Source of the DNA: Populus alba
Lineage: Eukaryota; Streptophyta; Magnoliopsida; Malpighiales; Salicaceae
DNA length: 64,000 bases
Assembly: GCF_005239225.2 (NCBI RefSeq)
Contig: NC_133284.1
Span: 3,253,770-3,317,769, forward strand
Direction of reading: 5' to 3'
The notes below the pieces were generated by a model. It was not told where the DNA came from. It saw only the letters and a list, made by a program, of their open reading frames with translations, and ran no database searches. Positions 20,165 through 32,975 of the stretch are shown in pieces. How positions within the stretch are numbered: position 1 is the stretch's first letter; every line of letters starts with the position of its first letter. The position numbers and the translations under genes are program-made.

Positions 20165-23100
20165 ATGAGATTGCATCAGGAGCCCTGCTCTCTCTACGTT
20201 CCTTTCCAGTTGAGATTGCATGGCAGCCAAACGGAGTGCCCCCATGTCGTGCTGTCGGTGCTCAGACCATGGTGCTGGCACCGGTGCTCAGACCTAAGGG
20301 CTTCTTTACGACTAACCTTGAACCATAAAGTGTGTCTTGTTCAGCAGCAAACTGTTCTTGCAAACGTTTCTTCTCCTGAAAAATGAATCACAACAAAAAC
20401 GAAGACACGTTAACTTTTGGCTAACTCCTTGCCTTGTAAGCCAACGGCCATTGATTAATTTTAACAGGATAAATGACTAATTAAGCAGTTCATGTGTTGT
20501 ATGAACCAAGCAATAGATGCTTTCTGCGTTAGCCACACACATAATTGTAAGAACTGTGATGAATGACTGAAGATGGAGCATCTGAATTTTCCATGGAGGA
20601 AGTTTGGGTGTTTAAAAGTCTCTCAAGCATCTCAGATGCCAAGATAGAAGTAGTTTGAACATCCTGGTCCAAGTTCTTTTCACTGTTTTGCTAGATTTGG
20701 ATTGAACCCTCCATGATCCAAACCCGAGGAATTTACTGATTGAGCCCAACATCATGGTTAGAGCAAGATTAGAAAATACAGGCACAAATGAAAAGCGAAG
20801 CAGGAGTAGAAAATATAGCATACCCGAGATCGACGCTTCTCCTCTTCCCTCTCCTGCCTTAGCACGGTATATTCCTCTTAAGGCATGTAAGAGGGGAGCC
20901 TGGATTTTGAAAACCAATTAAGAGGGAGTAAAATTGTGTTCAAGTAACTTATTACTAGACCAAACTGCAAAGAGAAGCTCGTGAATCACCTTGTCACATA
21001 AGAAGTGGATATTTCTCTCCATTTCCCAGGCTTCAACTATAGAACTCAAATTTTCAACCACAGCTAGACAGCAAAAATATTCAAGTTTACAAGTTCCAGC
21101 GCAATTCTCGAAACATAACAATCTATTTGATCACAATATAAAGAATTTTGCAGCAAAGACAAACATGGTTTTTTCAACCTGCATTCTACAAACCCGGAAC
21201 TTATGGTTCAGCATTTTTATAGGGAAACGAAAAAAGTTTTGACATTTTATTTTATTGTATTGCATGCAACGAATAGCTGTTTTGTATGCTCATGTTTGTC
21301 AATTTCTATTAGTAACCCAATTTTAATAGTCAAAGTTATGGCATTAACATGGTAGCAATCAGTGATCTGTTTGCCTTCCCCCACTCAAATCTCACATACA
21401 GGGTTTGCATTTATAACAATTGCCATTTGCCAGACAAATTTTACTATGTAGAAGACACTTACCTGTACTCTGCCTATACAAAGAAAGATAAGGTGCAGAA
21501 AAAGCAAATTCCTACAATGGGTGAAAAGTTCGCTTCAGAAACATGCTTCAGAATAATAACAATTTAGAAGCTGTTGGCATTTCCAGTACCAGAAAATATT
21601 TTTCTTCCCATAGTACAGCTCCATTTCATTTACAAGCATAGTAAACTAGAGAAGTTGAAACTATGTTTTTATAACAAATGTTGAAACTGCACTATAATCA
21701 TTTCGGTGAATTTCTACGCTTCTACATCTTATTTTTTCACATAATTTCCATTATATTAAATAAACTCACATGGTGTTTTGCTGGCCAGAATCAGTTCTTT
21801 CTCAGCACGTCTAAGATTTTTGTGTGCTCCTCTTCCTGCACCATACCGATTATCATCCTGGCAATGAAAGAAAAATTGTAAACATCAGCAGCAGCAACCA
21901 TTTCAAAACAATTTTTCCTCTACAGGAGAGTAATATTCAATGATTTCCAACCAGTGGAACAAGCAATAGTTCTCAGTTCCTTTGGAAGTATGCCAGACAG
22001 CCAAATTGACTTGGTGTGATAAATTAAAGACAGGGTTGGGAGAGCGGGGAGAAAGGCAAAAGATTACTGTTGAAAATACTTAAGAAAGTTGCCTCATTGC
22101 ATCCTCATAATGAGGAGAAAAGAAAAGAAAAAAACTAGCTTTTTATATTTTTCCCATTCAAATAAGAAGCATTTCTGCAACCTGCAAGTTATTGCAATCG
22201 TAGTCCTATAATGCCATCCATAAACATAATCAAAGTCACTTGCATGATTTGAACTCTAGTGTGTGTATATATCATGAAACTTAACAGAGAATCGGCAACA
22301 CTTATGGGCAAAACAATAAATGAAAACCTCGCATATGCTAAAGGAACAGAAATATATTTCAAGATGAAGTTGAGCATTTTTATTAATAATTATCAGAGAC
22401 GTGTCAGAATGTCAGTAACTTGCCATCAGAGAGGAGGCATCAGAAAAGTCATGTATGATGCCAACATGAACAATAGGATATAGGAGCAGAACATACATAG
22501 CTATTTAATTATATAATTCAGTGCTTCTAACAACTAAATTTCGAGAAACATGTCTACTCCATTTATGTAGAAGGGTTCAATACCAAACTCCAAAACCCAG
22601 ATGCCACCATGACAAATAGTATGGTCTTGTGAAACTCCGGAGAATTGACATTGCAAGGGACACCTGCCTTGAAAATCCTCCCAAAACTTACCACAAGCCT
22701 AACCTCTGAGCCCATAAATAAAAAGAAACCTGACACGACTCAATTTGATCTGTGAATTTTTGCTACTATGCTGGGATGTAAAATGACAACAAAAGAAATG
22801 ATGTCTATCACCAATCAGACAACTAAAATTAATTTCTTTTAGTAATTACCTTTTCATATTCATCAGCCATTTTGTAGATGTTTGTAGTCTTAGAATCGAA
22901 TTCAAACAGAATCAATAAATCACTTCAAACCTAATCAACAAACTGAAAAAACAAATATTAGACCTTAAGAAAAAATCAGTACCAATAACTCTAAAAAAAT
23001 ACCAAATAATATTCTTGTAAGGCACAAATTAAGCATTCAACGAACAAGAACTGCATTAAAATATGCATATCCAAATGGTGACAGAAACAGTTAGAGTTGA

Positions 23101-26100
23101 GAAAGACGAAGGGCATGTTATTTGGCTAGAGGAAAAAAGTCGGCATGTTTGCAGCAAAAGGTAAACTCAAGTTTCATAAAATGCTACCAAAATAACCAGA
23201 GCAATTGAAGGTCTAACTCAAAACTCAAAGGGCTAACATGTAAACCCAATACCGTTAGTCATCATGCATGTTAGTCAAATGAAAACAAGAGCAGTTTTGG
23301 TTGAAACCAGATTCTATGAGGCTGATGAGAATCTGCCTTGCAGCATCACTATCTACATCCATATGAGCTCCTCTGTAGACTTCCTCCGGCTCAATTTGCT
23401 TCTTAAACACCAAAATTCAATCTAAAATTGAGTGCTTTGTACATCTTTTGCCATGGATTTTGAGAACACTTAATCTCTCAACTTCAACTTCAGTCTGACA
23501 ATGATATAACTAACTATTTATATTTTTTTTCATAAGGAAAAGGATTAACCTTAAATGAAATATAAGATTCCTTAATTTAGGCAGTAAGAAAGAAAAAAAA
23601 AAAGAAGCAACCTGCTCAATGACATCAACAGCAAGGCACCCTTTTCTTGATACATCATCCACCGAGGATGAGATTAATATAGTGACTTGGTCCAATTTTC
23701 TCTCCTCAACTGGGCTGTTCATGAGGTCCCATTGCTCTTCCCAGACCTTGAAGCTAAAATAAGACAAATCCGGTGCAAAAAAAAATACAATCAAACCATG
23801 AAACAATACATAAGCGGGGGAGGGGGGTGGGGGGACGTTTAGTTCAAACTTCCAACAAGGCCAACTGTATCATCATATTCATATGCAGCAGCAACACACT
23901 TGAAAGCACTAAATCTGTCTAGGTTGTCAAGGATTCAGGACTAGTAAAGAAGTTGACATTCACAAAAATATAAAGCAAACCAAATAATTAATTAGTGAAG
24001 AAGCTCCAATTTACACGTTCTGCAAACAAATTTGTCAAAGAATTCACTAAGGGTACGTTGTTTTTCGTGCAAAATGAATATTCTCCTAACATGACTTTCC
24101 AGACTTTTAGAACCCCATGCAAAAAACGAAAAAAAACAGAGGTTTCTATGTGTTCTGGCTCATAACCTTCAAGGTTTCTACCTGTCCTCCTAAAGTATAA
24201 GTCCAGGATTACAAACACTAACCAGTCACTGTAAACTCAGGAGAGTCTAGGATGTCGATGCTTTGAACATCAGCACAAAGCCTATGGCTATTTGGGTAAT
24301 TGGATTAAACAAATAGTAAAAGGAGACCCACTAATTTCAAATCCAATGGCTAGCAGACCACAGGCATTGCACTGATGCTCAAGCATCAGAATTGTAGCAA
24401 CCCCTGTAAACTCATATACGCAATTTCTTGAAACTAGAACCTCAATCCAGTCCATTTTCAAGCTTTGGCATCAATCTCCAAACTACATGAGTTTAGATGA
24501 TTTACATGGCACATATTTATGCATATCACAATACAGACAAAAAGAGGTGTGGTCATACATCTAGCTACATAGGTTATAGGCGGTTTATCTACATTTTTTA
24601 GCATTTCAAGTAACATCTTTTCTACTTTCAAGCTACCAAAACAACAACTAGAATTAGAAAAGGAAGAACAGCAGGACCTTCAGGTAAACTTTTCAGTGAT
24701 TATCACGTCGTTCCTTAAGGTGTGACTTTAGTTTCTCCAATCTCTTCAACGTGTCAGCAGAATTGATTTACCGATCATTGCCTACTATTTCTGCACAAAT
24801 TTGAGCTATTTGCGACTGTTTCTCGTAGAAAACTTTAATCCTTTCTTGCTTCTTCAACCTCAATTCATCCAAAACAGTGTTCACGGCAGATATCTGCTGC
24901 TTTAGTGTGCCCCTTCCCTTCTCGAAACAGAAATGAATAAATAACCCAATCAAAACACTATATGAAGAAAAGGGTGCTCAAATTAACCCCACATGCAGAA
25001 AGATTGGACAAGACGAATGCATAGAACAGTAAGTAACAATCGAACACGTTCAGTTTACTATTTAGTAAGAATTTGAAAAGATAGAATGAAGTACACCCAC
25101 GCTATGTTGCAGAAGGCATATCAAGTTAATTTTTAACGTGAAAGAAGAAGACAATGGCATGAGGAACTCAATTTCTAGTATCATAAAAAATTTTAATTAA
25201 AAAATAGAAAGATTATGTCTTTTTAATAAAATGGATTAAAAAATATAGGAACTCGTAAATTGAATAAGAATTGATTAAAGACCGAAGCAAGAAATATTGA
25301 AACAATCTTCTCTGTGATGTATAAAAAATAAATATTCATAAGAGTATTTTATCTCTGTTCAACTTTTCAGGGAAAGCCCGGGGTCCCGGGCCCTAGCGTC
25401 TGGCTTATTTATTTATTTTAAAGAGCGGATGATGCGCACTCTATTGTTTTCTTATTATTATTTTAATAAATGACACGTGACAGCAACGTGTCATTTATTT
25501 TTTTATTTTTAGGATTAAGATTTTTTTTTTATTAACATAAATATGCGATTTAATACCCTAAATTTAATAATCATATAAATTTTTAATAATTATTATATTA
25601 ACAATCATATATTTTAAAATTATAATTATAAAAAAAATAATTTTTTTAATTTTAAATTTTTATTACTGAACTACTACCGGATTAATTAAGGTATTCATGC
25701 TCAAGCTGCAGAGTATCTTGTCCCTTTCGCCATCACTCTCCCCGATTTCATCCCTAATTATCTACATACGAGCATAAACACAAGTTAATCAAAAAACAAA
25801 CCAATAAATCTCAAAAACTACAAAATCAGATAGATCAAAATATATTCTTTAACTCGTCTATTTCACCAAAACAAGTGTCTGATCTCTTCCATTTCACTCA
25901 ATTAAAATTCAATTCCTTGAATTTCACACTACCAACCACTGATGAAAATCAGTAAAATAAATAAATTAAGGAGAAAAACACAAAAACAAACTTCTAAAAT
26001 CAGAGATTCCATTGTTTTTTTTTATAAAAAAATACAATTAAAAATTCAAATTCAATTACTTGAGTTCCACACCACCAACCACCAATTAAAATCAGTAAAA

Positions 26101-26311
26101 TAAATGAATTAAGAAGAAAAACACAAAAACAAACTTCTCAAATCAGTGATTCCATTATTTTTTACAATAAAATAAAATAGAAATCATTTTTTCTCAATCA
26201 CTAGCTCAAAAATAAGCGAAATAAGTTATGAACCTGCAATTCGTGGAGGAGGGAGGCGCAGGTGGTGGAAGGAGGAGAGACGGTAGGAGGAGGTGGGGGC
26301 ATAACTGTCAT
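20165..26311 (-). pseudogene. Decayed MAP65/PRC1-family microtubule-associated protein gene
   Basis: Exon remnants of a MAP65 microtubule-bundling protein lie in correct order on the minus strand. The first exon, 26311-26234, encodes 26 residues ending TTCASLLHELQ before a GT donor. The second, from 25761, reads RDEIGESDGERDK, then loses about one base in the LLQLE region, shifts frame, meets TAA and is cut off. Later pieces are GTLKQQISAV and QSQIAQICAEI (24953-24771), KRLEKLKSHLKE (~24750-24690, then a stop), EQWDLMNSPVEE to SVDDVSRKGCLAVDVIEQ (~23750-23610), EEVYRGAHMDVDSDAARQIL (~23390-23290), ADEYEK (~22870-22850), VEAWEMERNIHFLCDK (~21040-20980), LRQEREEEKRRSR (~20860-20825), and EKKRLQEQFAAEQ to KPLG plus TGKERRES (20390-20165), with an in-frame TGA at 20262-20264. 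Large parts of the coding sequence are missing. Retained introns show it is a duplicated or decayed ordinary gene, not a processed copy. Confidence 0.82.
25370..25690. repeat. Probable insertion with an internal 13-bp hairpin, in the MAP65 relic
   Basis: Where the remainder of MAP65 exon 2 should be, the sequence changes to an unrelated block. It starts with the GC-rich word cccggggtcccgggcc (~25379) and ends in AT-rich DNA. Within it, aataaatgacacg (25465-25477) and cgtgtcatttatt (25487-25499) form a perfect 13-bp stem with a 9-base loop. Boundaries and identity are uncertain. Confidence 0.4.
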
Positions 26312-28059
26312 TTTGGAAAAAGAACGGTGCGATTCTTTGGAAAAACTCGAAACCCTAGAAACCGATACAGAGACGGGGAGAGTGTTACGGGTGTCTGCGT
26401 TGTTCTTGCCTTTTATGATTTGCTGCTGGATTTTGGAGAGAGGATCCCAGGGAATTTGCTTATTTTTGTGTTGTTGATTCAGATGTACGGATCTTTTCGG
26501 ATTTAGTTTCGCGCTAAATTTTATTTTATTTTATTTTTTTTATTATTATTATTTTCTTTTACCCTACAGCCTGTTTATTTCTATGTTTTAAAGATATTTT
26601 TAAAAAAATTATTTTTTTTAATTTTTTTTTTAATTTCAAATTAATATATTTTTATTTTTTAAAATTATTTTAATATGCTTATGTCAAAAATAATTTTTAA
26701 AAAAATAAAAAAATATATTATTAGCATACATTTTAGCACAAAAAATTATTTAAAAAACAACCGTAACCACATCATCAAACAAACTTAATACCCGATGACA
26801 ATGTAAAAGTTTTGTTGCAATTGTGTTTACAAAGTGTTTTTTATTCGAAAATATATAAAAATAATATTTTTTTTATTTTTAAAAAATTATTTTTAACAGC
26901 AACGTATCAAAATAATTTAAAAACACCCAAAAAATATTAAAATAAAGCAAAGAAAAAAATAAAAAAATTTCATATTTTTTCAAAAATATTTTTAAAACAC
27001 AAAAATAAACAAGATTTTATCTGATAGAAACTCAATTCAATTTCATATAAGTCAAGTACAAGGGTGGATGAAAGGTTTTTTTGGTCTCTCATTGAACTCG
27101 ATATTTTTATTATTTTTTAAATATCATTGGTAATGCATATTTATTTTATAATCAATTTTTAAAATTTTAATGTGTTATTAAAAACATCTATTGTTATACT
27201 TAACCTAGAACTACATATCTATTATTTGCATGTTTAATTTGGTATTAAATATTAAATTTATTAAATTTAGTTCGACTAGACATGTTAATTTAATAAATTT
27301 ATGAATAAAAACTTGGCTTGAATTAAATTTTAATTTAAATTAGTTTTAATATTGTCTTGATGAAATCTAAATAACTTGAAGGATTGATTTGTGAATTGAA
27401 TCTCAATTCAAGAATATATTTATTCAATCTTTTTATAATAAAAATTAACCAAATCAAAGTACTATTCTCATTTGATGTAAAATTATTCTCATCCTACCTA
27501 TAATAAAAATGAATCTAAGTTGTAAAATATCTCGAAAATCTTATCAACAAATGATATATTATTTATTTTAATTAACGACATTTCATTTATTTTTTTAAAA
27601 AAATTATAGAATTACAAAATATAAAAATAAATATCCAATAACGTGGACTTTAAAAAAAAGAAAGAAAAAAGAATAGCCAACAGCACATATATAAAATCAG
27701 ACATTTAATATTTAATCAATAGTTTTTAACATAGTTATGTTTTTACGCTATTTGTTCTGGGATGCATTTATTAATTTTCTTACCTTTTGTAGACATGCAA
27801 AAGGATAAACACATTAGAGGTTTTTGGCGATTTCTAAACCTAGTAGTAACTTAAAGAGGATAATTCTATAAAAATATTATACTCTTAAATAAATATTTTG
27901 ATATTTAATTAATATTTAATTTTAACAAATGTGTTTTTATATTATATTATTAAATAAAAAATAATTTTAATTTATTTTAAAAAAACCTAGTATAGTTTAT
28001 GATCTAAATAGTTAATTTTCCCAGTTAAGTTGTAAAGTCCAATCAATATAATATAAAAG

Positions 28060-28061
<2 letters not shown>
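26312..28061. other. Intergenic AT-rich DNA with MITE-like copies
   Basis: Two AT-rich repeat copies are visible at about 26570-26780 and 26800-27015. They share aagtgttttttattcgaaaata/ttaatatgctta-type words and run from cctgtttatt to acaaataaac-like ends, similar to the element at 16.76-16.98 kb. The remainder is low-complexity AT DNA without a gene. Confidence 0.45.

Positions 28062-28105
<44 letters not shown>
28062..28105. repeat. (AT)n microsatellite
   Basis: About 22 uninterrupted AT dinucleotides, some 310 bases upstream of the P450 start codon. Confidence 0.95.
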
Positions 28106-28108
<3 letters not shown>

Positions 28109-28413
28109 AAGTAAAACTACTGGTCATGTAGTTTAGCCTGAACATCGAGATAGGGACTCGCCCGCCATTGAACAGTTCCATCACAGCTGATGGACCCTAA
28201 AACATACACGTGTCCTTATGTAACCGCGGACATAAAGAAAAGAAAAGAAAAGAAAGACATAGAATCCCAAAAATAATACAGACAGTGACGCCAACAAAAC
28301 AACAATAATTACGACTCGAAAGTAAAGCAGTCTGTCACTCCCAGAATCCATTAAAAAAATAAAGAAAAGTCAAAGAATTTCTCTAATCTCGAGTGCTCTC
28401 TCTCTCTCTCTCG

Positions 28414-28425
28414 ATGAGAAAATGA
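28414..28425 (+). promoter_or_regulatory. Three-codon upstream ORF overlapping the P450 start
   Basis: ATG AGA AAA TGA sits directly after a CT-rich leader (28393-28411). Its stop codon overlaps the main P450 start in the arrangement ATGA at 28422-28425. The upstream ATG has T at -3 (weak context) and the main ATG has A at -3, so leaky scanning or reinitiation could reach the P450 frame. It is seen directly; its function is inferred. Confidence 0.5.
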
Positions 28426-31400
28426 ATTCTGTTTTGAACTCAGTTAATGATTTCGTTTCCTCGAAATCGACCAAAGAGTATGCGAAGAAGGAACTCAATG
28501 CGATTCTATGGGTTGCGTTGATTACGATTACTGTTTTCTCGCTTGAAAAGGTTTTTAAGCTCTTTAGATTGTGGTCTAAAGCTAGTCAGATCCCCGGTCC
28601 GCCTTGCAACTCCTTTTTCGGACACGGGAACCTCGGTTCTCGCGAGAATTTCATCGGTGAGTGTGGCTTGTTGATTTCGGTGTTTTGGTTTCTGTTTGGT
28701 TTATGAGAAAATGAAGGAAAATCTTAATTTTGCCTATTTGTTTATGTGGGTTTAAATTTTGAAGTTTAGTGAGTAGCTGGGTAATGGTGTTGACTGAAGT
28801 TTGATCTTGCCTTTTGGTTTCTGTCTGGTTGGTGAGGAAATGAAGGGAAATTTGGGCTTTCTTTTAATTCGTGAGAGAACGAGTTAGCCATGTCTAGTTT
28901 CTGTTCCCTTGTGCTTGCTATGATTGAATTTGAGATTGATTTTTGCTTTTTTCGAAGCTATGGTAGCTTGCAATTCTTTGATTCAATGATATAATTTGTT
29001 TAGAGAATGATTTTTTTCTTATATTTTTGGCTGTTAGATCTTTTATCGGTGGCGCATGATAAATATGGATCAGTTTTCAAGTTGTGGCTGGGACCAACTC
29101 AGCTTTTGGTATCTATAAAAGATCCAACCGTAATCAAAGAGATGCTTTTGAAGGCTGAAGATAAATTGCCTTTCATTGGGAAGGCATTTCGTTTGGCCTT
29201 TGGACGATCGAGTCTCTTCTTCTGTTCGTATGACCAGGTATAAGTTTTTCTTTGCTGCTTGCCCTTGAGTTTAATTATGTTTCAGTATTGGCATAAGATT
29301 TGCAAGGTTACTGAACTTTGAAGAATGTATGTAAAGGCTGAGTTTTACTAGTGATTTCTCTTGCAATACAAAATGTTGATAGGCAACAACAAAAGAAACA
29401 AAAACTCAAATCTTGCAGGGAACAACTCATGTGTTGCTAGTGACTGCATTGTATGCAACACGATGAGGCATGCACTTTATAGTTCAGAAAATGACATGTT
29501 AAGAAACTGGTAGCTTTTGGAATTAGGGAAAGTGTGATGGGTCTTGTGGGGGCTTAGAGAGAATATGGATTAAAAAGTTGCAGTGAGGGGGCTCTTTTTC
29601 ACTTAGGAGGGGCAAGAGCCCCTAGGTTCTGTCTCTTTCTTTCTGGTTGAAAAGAGCACAAAGAAAAGAGAAACAACTCAACATCTTTATTGTTAATCAA
29701 GATGGCCGTCAATGGATACTGGAAGATACTAATCATAGAATATTCTTTTCCTCTATTTTTTTTTTTTTAAAAAAAAAACTTTGTGACCAATTTACATATA
29801 TTAGCTTCCAATAGCTCCCATGCACAACTTCTTTCCATCTGCAGGCACAAAAGAGGAGGGAATCACTGGCATTGGAATTGAATGGTAAAATGCTTGGAAG
29901 AGCAAATGTAATCCCTAAAAATGTTGTGGACTGTATCATGGAAAGAGTAGATGATGCTGTTATGAGCAAAGGAAGTGTTGATTGTAAATCAGTTTCACAG
30001 CATATGGCTTTTACCATTTTGGGAACCACGCTTTTTGGGGATACATTCCTGGCTTGGTCCAAGGCAACTTTTTATGAGGAGCTTCTGATGAAGATTGCTA
30101 AAGATGCCTCTTTTTGGGCTTCATATAGAGTTACACCTTTCTGGAAACGGGGATTTTGGAGGTACCAGTCATTGTGCACAAAGTTGAAATGCTTAACTCT
30201 TGACATTGTTCAACAATGTGGGAAAAATTATGGACTATTTTCCCATACGGATCAAAACTCTCACATTGGAATAGAAAAGGTTGGAATAAAGGCTGCATCT
30301 GGTGCACCACCTTCTAATGGTGTTGAGATGCAAGATAAATTATTCACACCGGAGCTTGATAGCCATCTTAATGAAAGAGAAGAACCATGTGGAAACATTA
30401 TGGGCGTGATGTTTCATGGATGCATAGCCACAGCAAGTTTGATTGGTAGTATCCTGGAGAGGCTTGTTACAGATGTGGAGATACAGGATAAGGTATGGAC
30501 CTTCTTCTTTTATTAAGGTGGGCAAAGTAGACCCAATTACGTGGACCTTGATTTCTGCCTTTGGTCACTATTTTTTGAATTCTCTGCCATTTTTATTTTT
30601 CCTCGAATTTCATGTAAGGCTAGGGGAACTCGTCTGAATTAAATAGGATTTCTCATTACTGTTGGATGCTTTCTGCAGTGCACATGTGCTTGATTCCTGC
30701 TTCTTGCACATCTTTGGTATCACTGAATAGGTTGATGGAAAATTGTTAAGCTTTCATAGTTTGACTGTTCCATCTTCTTCACCCCTAGAGGATAGACTGT
30801 GATTTCCTTTGAGGTCTATACAACAATATACATGTAATTCAAATTTTGAAATTTTACAGATATACTCTGAGATAATAAAGGGAAAGCAGGGGTCTGTGAA
30901 AGAAGATCAAAATGTTGAGAAGATGCTTTTGTTATTGGCAACTATTTATGAATCAGCCCGTCTTCTGCCAGCAGGACCATTGCTGCAGAGGTGCTCTTTG
31001 AAAGATGGTAAGAGATTGCCTTCTTGTTTGCCAGTGCAGGTTTTTGTTTTTTTTCTTAGATTTCTAGCTTGCTTGCAGTATCATGATGAGCTGCCTGTTT
31101 CAAACCTAATTGTTTAAGCCCTTTGCTTCTTCCTGCTTGTACATCTCAACATCAACTAGGCAGGCTTTAACCCAAATGTCTTAAAGCTGGGGTGGTGGGT
31201 CCTTTACTCATTTCTATCTATATTCATGAATTCAGAAAATCATTTTTTAAAATTACGTGAGCGAGCTATAGTAAGTCTATCTAAAGATGTTCATGCATTG
31301 ACTGTAAATTGACATACCATTTATATCAGGCTAGGGATTAAAAGGAAAGTAAACAGTGGTTGTTGCTCTTATCACTCCACTTGCAATGCTATCAACACGA

Positions 31401-32975
31401 CTTAATAGTGTTTATTCTTTCATTGGAGATGATAGTGTTGTGGCTGAATTCAACCAATATTTCATTGGTCTTGTGTTGCTGTAGTTTCATCTTAACCTAT
31501 CTGTATCTGTAGAGCTTAATTTACCATACAGCATTGATTTCTACTCCTGGGCATTCTTTCCTATTCTGGTTTTTGAAAGATTTTTATCTTACATCGTTAC
31601 TGATTCTTTCTCTTTCCTTCTTTTGACTGCAAGATTTGACTTTTAAAAGTGGTCTAGTCATACCAGCTGGAGCGGTACTTGTTGTACCTGCACAGTTGCT
31701 GCAGATGGATGATTCTAGTTGGGGCAGTGATGCTAGCAAATTTAATCCATATCGATTTTTGTCAAAAGCCAGAAAGGATTATGATTTGGTGCAGGATACA
31801 TCATTTACAGGTGTCACTTCTATCTATTTCCAAATACAATTGCTCCCAATATAAAGGAGTTCCATGTACCTCATTTCAAGTACTCCTGTAATATCTTTGA
31901 TAATCACTGTTCATTGATTTCTGAAGTTTTTTGTTAATTGTAGTTAACTTGTTATAGGTGAGCCATGTACCCGTAGGCGTACGGGTCAGATTAGGTGATT
32001 TACCTGCTCCTGTCTAGCTCACAGAAGAGACATGGTTGGATTAGAAAATTTACTGTAGCATCCTTCATATTTTGCCATCTAAACCTTTTTAACTGCTCAT
32101 AAAAAGTGAGACAACTGCACTTTGCAGAGCCATTCAGCTGTGACACTTGTTAGTAGAAAGTAATGGAGTAGAATGGCCCTTAGACTCTCTTCTTTCACCT
32201 GTGTCAAATATTGTTGAAGGCAGTATTTGCAAACATTGCATGGAATGTTGTGTTTTAAATAACATCAAATCTATTAAATATACTTTGGCACCAACTGTTC
32301 TATATGCTGCAGATGAAGCTGTGGATCCAATTCAGTGTTCATTCATTTTGAATGATCCAAATGATAATGCAGCGTTTCTTCCCTTTGGTTCTGGTATGCG
32401 GGCCTGTGTGGGTCAGAAATTTGCAATCCATGGAGTTGCCACTTTGTTTGCTTCATTGCTTCAACGTTATGAGGTTTGTGCTAAACTGCAATTATTCTTC
32501 AATTTCATAGAAGAAAAACTCTCCTTCACCCTTTTGTTGTCATTGATAGCATGCTGTTTCAATTTGGTATTCCAATATGTTAACCTTGGGTTACCATCTA
32601 TTATATACATGGATGATTAGGCCATCCGGTAGTTCAGTTGACACCATAATCAAGGCTGTAGTAACTTGGTTCCCAAATGTTAAAGATTCTGTAGCAAGCA
32701 AAAAGTTGTGTAAAATCGATGCATTTGGTTTGTTTGACTAGTCTTTTTTAACCGAGTTCCCTAGATTTGAAATGTTATTTAGTTTGTAGACATATTTGAT
32801 GGGAATAATAATTTCTCTTGCTTTGATGTTCTCATTTTCTGTGCACATGATCTTTGATCTAAAATTCTTTTCTTATTTTGATACCAAATCACAGGTAAGG
32901 CTCGAACCCCAGTTGGCAAACAACCCCAAATCAACAACTGGACCACAGATAGTGTTTGTGAGAAGAAACAGCTGA
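28422..32975 (+). CDS. Cytochrome P450 monooxygenase, possibly CYP727-type
   Basis: A seven-exon gene: 28422-28656, 29038-29237, 29845-30492, 30860-31007, 31634-31810, 32313-32473 and 32895-32975, totalling 1650 nt or 549 residues. The N-terminus has a hydrophobic anchor (about residues 28-41) and a proline hinge IPGPP (57-61), as in ER-bound plant P450s. The K-helix ExxR is E392-S-A-R395. The PERF-type motif is FNPYRF (447-452). The heme-binding loop is PFGSGMRACVG with the ligand Cys501. The I-helix, normally A/G-G-x-D/E-T-T/S, here reads HGCIATAS (336-343), with no acidic residue and no canonical Thr pair. That suggests an atypical reaction or altered oxygen activation. The divergent sequence suggests a small family outside the large A-type clan. 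CYP727 is my tentative memory-based assignment and the substrate is unknown. All introns are GT-AG and no lesion is seen. Confidence 0.9.
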
